Shown here piece by piece: positions 60,447 through 64,000 of a stretch of 64,000 nucleotides of DNA (the first letter of the stretch is position 1; every line of letters starts with the position of its first letter). The notes beneath the pieces were generated by a model. It had not been told where the DNA came from. It did not search any database and worked only from the letters and a program-made list of their open reading frames with translations. The stretch spans positions 5,709,001 to 5,773,000 of the forward strand of contig CP050293.1 in assembly GCA_014189435.1 (NCBI GenBank), in the 5' to 3' direction. A program made the translations under genes and the position numbers. This stretch comes from Mesorhizobium loti. GTDB taxonomy: Bacteria; Pseudomonadota; Alphaproteobacteria; Rhizobiales; Rhizobiaceae.

Positions 60447-62106
60447 TCACGCCACCGCGGCGGCGGCCGCACGGCCGGCGCTGCGGCCGGAAAAGATGCA
60501 GCCGCCGAGGAAGGTGCCTTCCAGCGCCGCATAGCCGTGCACGCCGCCGCCGCCGAAACCGGCGGCCTCGCCGGCGGCATAGAGCCCCGCGACAGGCTGG
60601 CCGTCCGCACCCAGCACGCGGCTGTCCAAATCGGTCTGCAGGCCGCCCAGCGTCTTGCGGGTCAGGATGTTGAGGCGGACCGCGATCAGCGGGCCATTCG
60701 CCGGGTCGAGCATCTTGTGCGGCTTGGCGGTGCGGATCAGCCGGTCGCCGAGATAGGCGCGAGCCCCGCGCAAGGCGGTGATCTGCATGTCCTTGGAGAA
60801 CGGATTGTCGAGCTGCCTGTCGCGAGCGCGGATCTCGCGCTCGACCTCAGCCAGTTCGAGCAGCGGTTCGCCGCCGGCCAGCGCGTTCATGCGCGCGACA
60901 AGCGTCGGCAGGTCGGCCTCGACGATGAAATCCTCGCCCTTCTCCATGAACGCTTTCACGGGTCCCGGAATGCCCGATGTGGCGCGGCCGAGCACCTGGC
61001 GCCAGCTCTTGCCGGTCAAATCGGGGTTCTGCTCGGAGCCCGACAGCGCGAACTCCTTCTGGATGATCTTTTTGGTCAGGATGAACCAGGAATAGTCGAA
61101 GCCGGTGCTCATGATGTGGCTGAGCGTGCCCAGCGTGTCAAAGCCGGGATAGAGCGGCACCGGCAGGCGCTTGCCGCGCGCGTCGAGCCACAGCGATGAC
61201 GGACCGGGCAGGATGCGGATCGCATGGTCGGTCCAGATCGGCGCCCAGTTCTTGATGCCCTCGACATAGTGCCACATGCGGTCGCGGTTGATGATCGAGC
61301 CGCCGGCCTGTTCCGTGATCGCCAGCATGCGGCCGTCGACATGGTCGGGCACGCCGGTGATCATGCGCTTGGGCGCCGCGCCCAGCCGTTGCGGCCAGTT
61401 TTCGCGGACAAGCTGATGGTTGGCGCCAATGCCGCCGGAAGCGACGATCACCGCTTGCGCATGAAGCTCGAAATCGCCTGATACATCGCGCGAGCTCTTG
61501 TGGCCGCGCTCGACCGGGCTCGGCTGCAATATGTCGCCGCGCACGCCGGTCACCGTCTGGCCGGTTCGCGTCAACTCGTTGACCCGATGGCGGAATCTGA
61601 AGTCTATCAATCCGCGCTTCTGAGCCTCGCGCACGCGCAGGACAAAAGGTTCGAGCACGCCGGGGCCGGTGCCCCAGGTGATGTGGAAGCGCGGCACCGA
61701 ATTACCGTGGCCGATGGCGTTGCCACCACCACGCTCGGCCCAGCCGACGACGGGAAAAAATTTCAGGCCGCGCTGCAGGAGCCATGAGCGTTTTTCTCCG
61801 GCGGCGAAGCCGACATAGGCTTGCGCCCATTTGCGCGGCCAGAAATCCTCCGGCCGATCGAAAGCTGCGGTGCCCATCCAGTCCTCGAGCGCCAGATCGT
61901 GCGAATCGCGGATGCGCATGCGCCGCTGCTCGGGCGAATCGACGAGGAAAAGCCCGCCGAACGACCAGAACGCCTGGCCGCCCAGCGACTGCTCCGGCTC
62001 CTGGTCGACGATGATGATTTTTCTTGCCGGCCTCGGCAAGCTCGGCGGCGGCAACCAGCCCGGCAAGGCCGGCGCCGACAATGATCACGTCCGCATCGTC
62101 AGCCAT
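60447..62106 (-). pseudogene. FAD-binding dehydrogenase (KSTD-like), frameshifted near the N-terminus
   Basis: A flavoprotein of the fumarate reductase/ketosteroid dehydrogenase type. The N-terminal dinucleotide-binding motif MADDADVIIVGAGLAGLVAA reads from ATG 62106 (GGGAGGAAAG upstream), but the rest (KIIIVDQEPEQSLGGQAFWS to the end at 60447, including LYAAGEAAGFGGGGVHGYAA) is in another frame. The shift is at a run of five T on the plus strand (62018-62022, five A on the coding strand); four would restore GKKIIIVDQ. Without the first part the enzyme lacks its GxGxxG FAD loop. Either a pseudogene or a homopolymer sequencing error. Intact length would be about 552 residues. Confidence 0.8.
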
Positions 62107-62146
62107 CTTTCCTCCCAGAATTAGCCGGCTACTTAAATGTAAGGGG

Positions 62147-63133
62147 TCAGACGGTCTCCCAGCCGTCCGTGCCGCCGGCGCGGAAGATGGCGTCGATGAC
62201 CTTCTGGTTGAGGATGGATTCCTCCAGCGTGAAGACGCGCTCCTTGCCGCCCTGTGCCGCCCGCGCGAAGGTCTCGACCTCCAGCCGGTATTGCTGCGTG
62301 CCGGGAAAGCGGAACACCTGCGCCTCGGTGTGGTTCTGGTTGTGCAGCTCGACCCGATGGTGGTCGTAGAGGCCGGCGTTGAAGGGCGAGAACACCTCGA
62401 TGAAACCTTTCTCGCCGTGGAACACCATGACCTGGCGCGCCGCCATTTGCGTCGACAGATAGAAGGACAGCTCGAAATCGCCGAAATCGGCACGGATCGA
62501 GGAGTAGATGTCGGTGCCGAATTTCTTGTCGCGCTCGATCGTCGCCTGCACGCGCAACGGCTCCTTGCCGGTCGAAAAGCGCGTCGACACGGTCGGGTAG
62601 ACGCCGATGTCGGGCAGCGCGCCGCCGCCGAGATCGAGCTGGTTGCGCATGTTGTTGGGGTCGACATTGTAGTAGGAGAAGGCGCCCTGCACATGGCGCA
62701 GCCGGCCGATGGCGCCACTGGCGATAAGATCGCGCACCTTGATCCATTGCGGGTGGTAGATGACCATGAAGGCTTCGCAGACCAGCACCTTTTTGGCATC
62801 GCGCAGCTTGATCAGCGGGGCAATGTCCTTGGCGTCGAGCGCCAGCGGCTTTTCGACCAGCACATGCTTGCCGGCTTCGACGGCCTTGGCCGCCCATTCG
62901 ACATGCTGCGAGGTCGGCAGCGGGATGTAGACGCCGTCGACCTCGTTGGAGGCAAGCAGGTCCTCATAGGAGCCGAAGGCATGGCGTGCACCGAAGCGCT
63001 CGGCCAGCGCCTTGGCCTTCGACAGGTCGCGGCTGGCGATCGCCGACAGCACGCCGTTCTCCGCCTCGACCATTGCCGGCAACAAATGCTCGCGGCCGAT
63101 CTTGGCCGTCGACAACACACCCCATCGGAACAT
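62147..63133 (-). CDS. Gfo/Idh/MocA-family oxidoreductase
   Basis: A 328-residue NAD(P)-dependent dehydrogenase. Rossmann part [20 protein letters not shown] with [13 protein letters not shown] and the conserved [10 protein letters not shown] (Lys of EKP), then the alpha/beta domain with [14 protein letters not shown]. Closest in look to D-xylose/dihydrodiol or trans-dihydrodiol-type family members. Start ATG 63133 with GGAG upstream. Next to the FAD dehydrogenase, 40 bases away, perhaps one unit. Confidence 0.88.
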   Translation of the reverse strand: MFRWGVLSTAKIGREHLLPAMVEAENGVLSAIASRDLSKAKALAERFGARHAFGSYEDLLASNEVDGVYIPLPTSQHVEWAAKAVEAGKHVLVEKPLALDAKDIAPLIKLRDAKKVLVCEAFMVIYHPQWIKVRDLIASGAIGRLRHVQGAFSYYNVDPNNMRNQLDLGGGALPDIGVYPTVSTRFSTGKEPLRVQATIERDKKFGTDIYSSIRADFGDFELSFYLSTQMAARQVMVFHGEKGFIEVFSPFNAGLYDHHRVELHNQNHTEAQVFRFPGTQQYRLEVETFARAAQGGKERVFTLEESILNQKVIDAIFRAGGTDGWETV

Positions 63134-63311
63134 CACGCTTCTCCATAGCGATTACAGGCGACGAGGTTTGCCCGAAATCGGCGGAAAAGCCAATGCGCAG
63201 TGCTGGTTCCTCGCCCCCTACGGCATGCCCACATTTCCAAGCGATAGCGTGCATGGCCGCTTGGCGCATGCCATTGTCTTATGCTGCGCTGGTCGACCCC
63301 CACTCCGTCTC

Positions 63312-63455
63312 GGCTTCGCCGAGCCACCTCTCCCCCGATCGACGGGGTAGAGGAAAGGCGCCAAGCTTTTTGCCGTCAACGCTCGTCCAGAAACGCTCCC
63401 TTCCTTTCCCTCCGGAGGGGGAAGGTGGCGCTGCGAAGCAGCGACGGATTGGGGG
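63312..63455. repeat. Composite palindromic intergenic repeat, copy 5
   Basis: Outer arms GGCTTCGCCGAGCCACCT and AGGTGGCGCTGCGAAGCAG-like, inner hairpins CCTCTCCCCCGATCGACGGG/TAGAGG and TTTCCCTCCGGAGGGGGAAG. Lies in the 420-base gap between the oxidoreductase and the YceI gene, where no gene is seen. Confidence 0.7.
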
Positions 63456-63560
63456 AACCACCTGGCGATCAAGCCTCGGGCCGATCAGCCTAGCAGTCAC
63501 AGAAGATGTGTGCATCCCGTAGCCCGCTTGCGGGGGCGAGGAACCCAAGTTCTGCACCGC

Positions 63561-64000
63561 TCAGCCCCGTTTACCGGTCAGCGTCATGTCGAAGTCGACG
63601 ATGTTGGAATAGATCGGCGTGCCGACATCCATGCCGTAGCGCGACCTGAGCACCTTGCCGGTGACATGGAATTTTATCGTGCCGGCCTTGAGACCACCAA
63701 GCTCGGCCGTGAATTTTTCCGGGAACGTCTTGCCACGTGCCGTCAGCCGGCCGGAGACCAGGGCCGTGGTGTCGCTGGTGCGGGTCACGCTGGTCGAGCG
63801 GAACTGGATTTCCGGGCTGTTGGCGGCATCGAACACCGCGTCGGAGCGCAGGAAGGCATCGATGCGGCCCTGACCGGTGCCAACACTTTCGGGAAAGATG
63901 GTGAAATTGACCTGCGAGTGCCCAACATCGCTGTTGTCGATACGGATCGAGCCCTTGAAGCGGGCGAAGGCGCCATTGAGGCCGCCGCCGCCGACCTTGC
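63561..64000 (-). CDS. YceI-family protein, partial (N-terminus outside the window)
   Basis: The last 146 residues of a YceI-like lipocalin-fold protein, starting in the middle (KVGGGGLNGAFARFKGSIRI). Family segments: VNFTIFPESVGTGQGRIDAF, SDAVFDAANSPEIQFRSTSV, LTARGKTFPEKFTAELGG, and C-terminal FHVTGKVLRSRYGMDVGTPI. YceI proteins are periplasmic isoprenoid-binding proteins. Its start lies beyond position 64000. Confidence 0.87.
   Translation of the reverse strand, partial: KVGGGGLNGAFARFKGSIRIDNSDVGHSQVNFTIFPESVGTGQGRIDAFLRSDAVFDAANSPEIQFRSTSVTRTSDTTALVSGRLTARGKTFPEKFTAELGGLKAGTIKFHVTGKVLRSRYGMDVGTPIYSNIVDFDMTLTGKRG

Overview
The window looks like a chromosomal segment of a Mesorhizobium-type alphaproteobacterium (Rhizobiales). 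The reasons are high GC coding sequence, a tandem array of DUF680 small secreted proteins (a family known almost only from Mesorhizobium), a complete aglR-aglEFGAK alpha-glucoside locus in the rhizobial arrangement, carnitine/betaine catabolism genes, and several copies of rhizobial-style composite palindromic intergenic repeats. I see no tRNA, rRNA, CRISPR array or insertion sequence.

Layout. 1-8.4 kb: the 3' end of a CocE/NonD-type hydrolase carrying a frameshift, then a dipeptide-type ABC transporter (two permeases, fused double ATPase) bracketed by two very similar TAT-exported binding proteins, and an alkaline-phosphatase-fold hydrolase. 8.6-11.3 kb: ECF sigma factor, membrane anti-sigma and secreted subtilase in overlapping order. 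11.5-14.4 kb: a visibly AT-richer cassette of four overlapping genes (STAS-like/winged-helix protein, 115-aa unknown, Cys-rich protein, GHKL-type ATPase), my best candidate for an undescribed system. 14.5-22.5 kb: agl locus with two LacI-type operators and a terminator. 22.6-23.6 kb: four DUF680 genes on the minus strand. 24.15-26.8 kb: a cobalamin riboswitch ahead of a Rieske glycine-betaine demethylase (gbcA) and its reductase (gbcB). 27-31.4 kb: a PqqD-like, HPr-kinase-like, two GT2 glycosyltransferases and nucleotidyltransferase operon that resembles lasso-peptide tailoring genes without the lasso core. 31.4-32.1 kb: VapC/AbrB toxin-antitoxin pair with an inverted-repeat operator.

32-43.7 kb (mostly minus strand): ferredoxin reductase plus sulfite-oxidase-like pair, DegP-type protease, MBL hydrolase plus PPi-type phosphofructokinase, L,D-transpeptidase, a LysE exporter, a 948-residue autotransporter and a TTC38-like TPR protein. 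43.8-47.3 kb: xylB and xylA split by an NTF2-like gene and a composite repeat. 47.5-48.5 kb: GNAT acetyltransferase and a small protein. 48.5-57.5 kb: a GlxA/CdhR-type regulator divergent from a carnitine catabolic operon (BKACE, HD-domain protein, carnitine 3-dehydrogenase, acyl-CoA dehydrogenase, ADP-forming acyl-CoA ligase, CaiD-like crotonase, alpha/beta hydrolase). 57.6-64 kb: an RPD-repeat lipoprotein, a small hypothetical, a minus-strand operon of three small proteins ending in a DapA paralogue, a frameshifted FAD dehydrogenase, a Gfo/Idh/MocA oxidoreductase and a partial YceI protein.

How it fits together: the window is dominated by uptake and catabolism of peptides, alpha-glucosides, xylose, carnitine and betaine. 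Carnitine breakdown by the 49-56 kb operon yields glycine betaine, which the gbcAB genes at 24 kb would demethylate. Coordinates of starts were chosen from Shine-Dalgarno spacing and overlaps; functional names rest on motif and family recognition by eye, not on searches.
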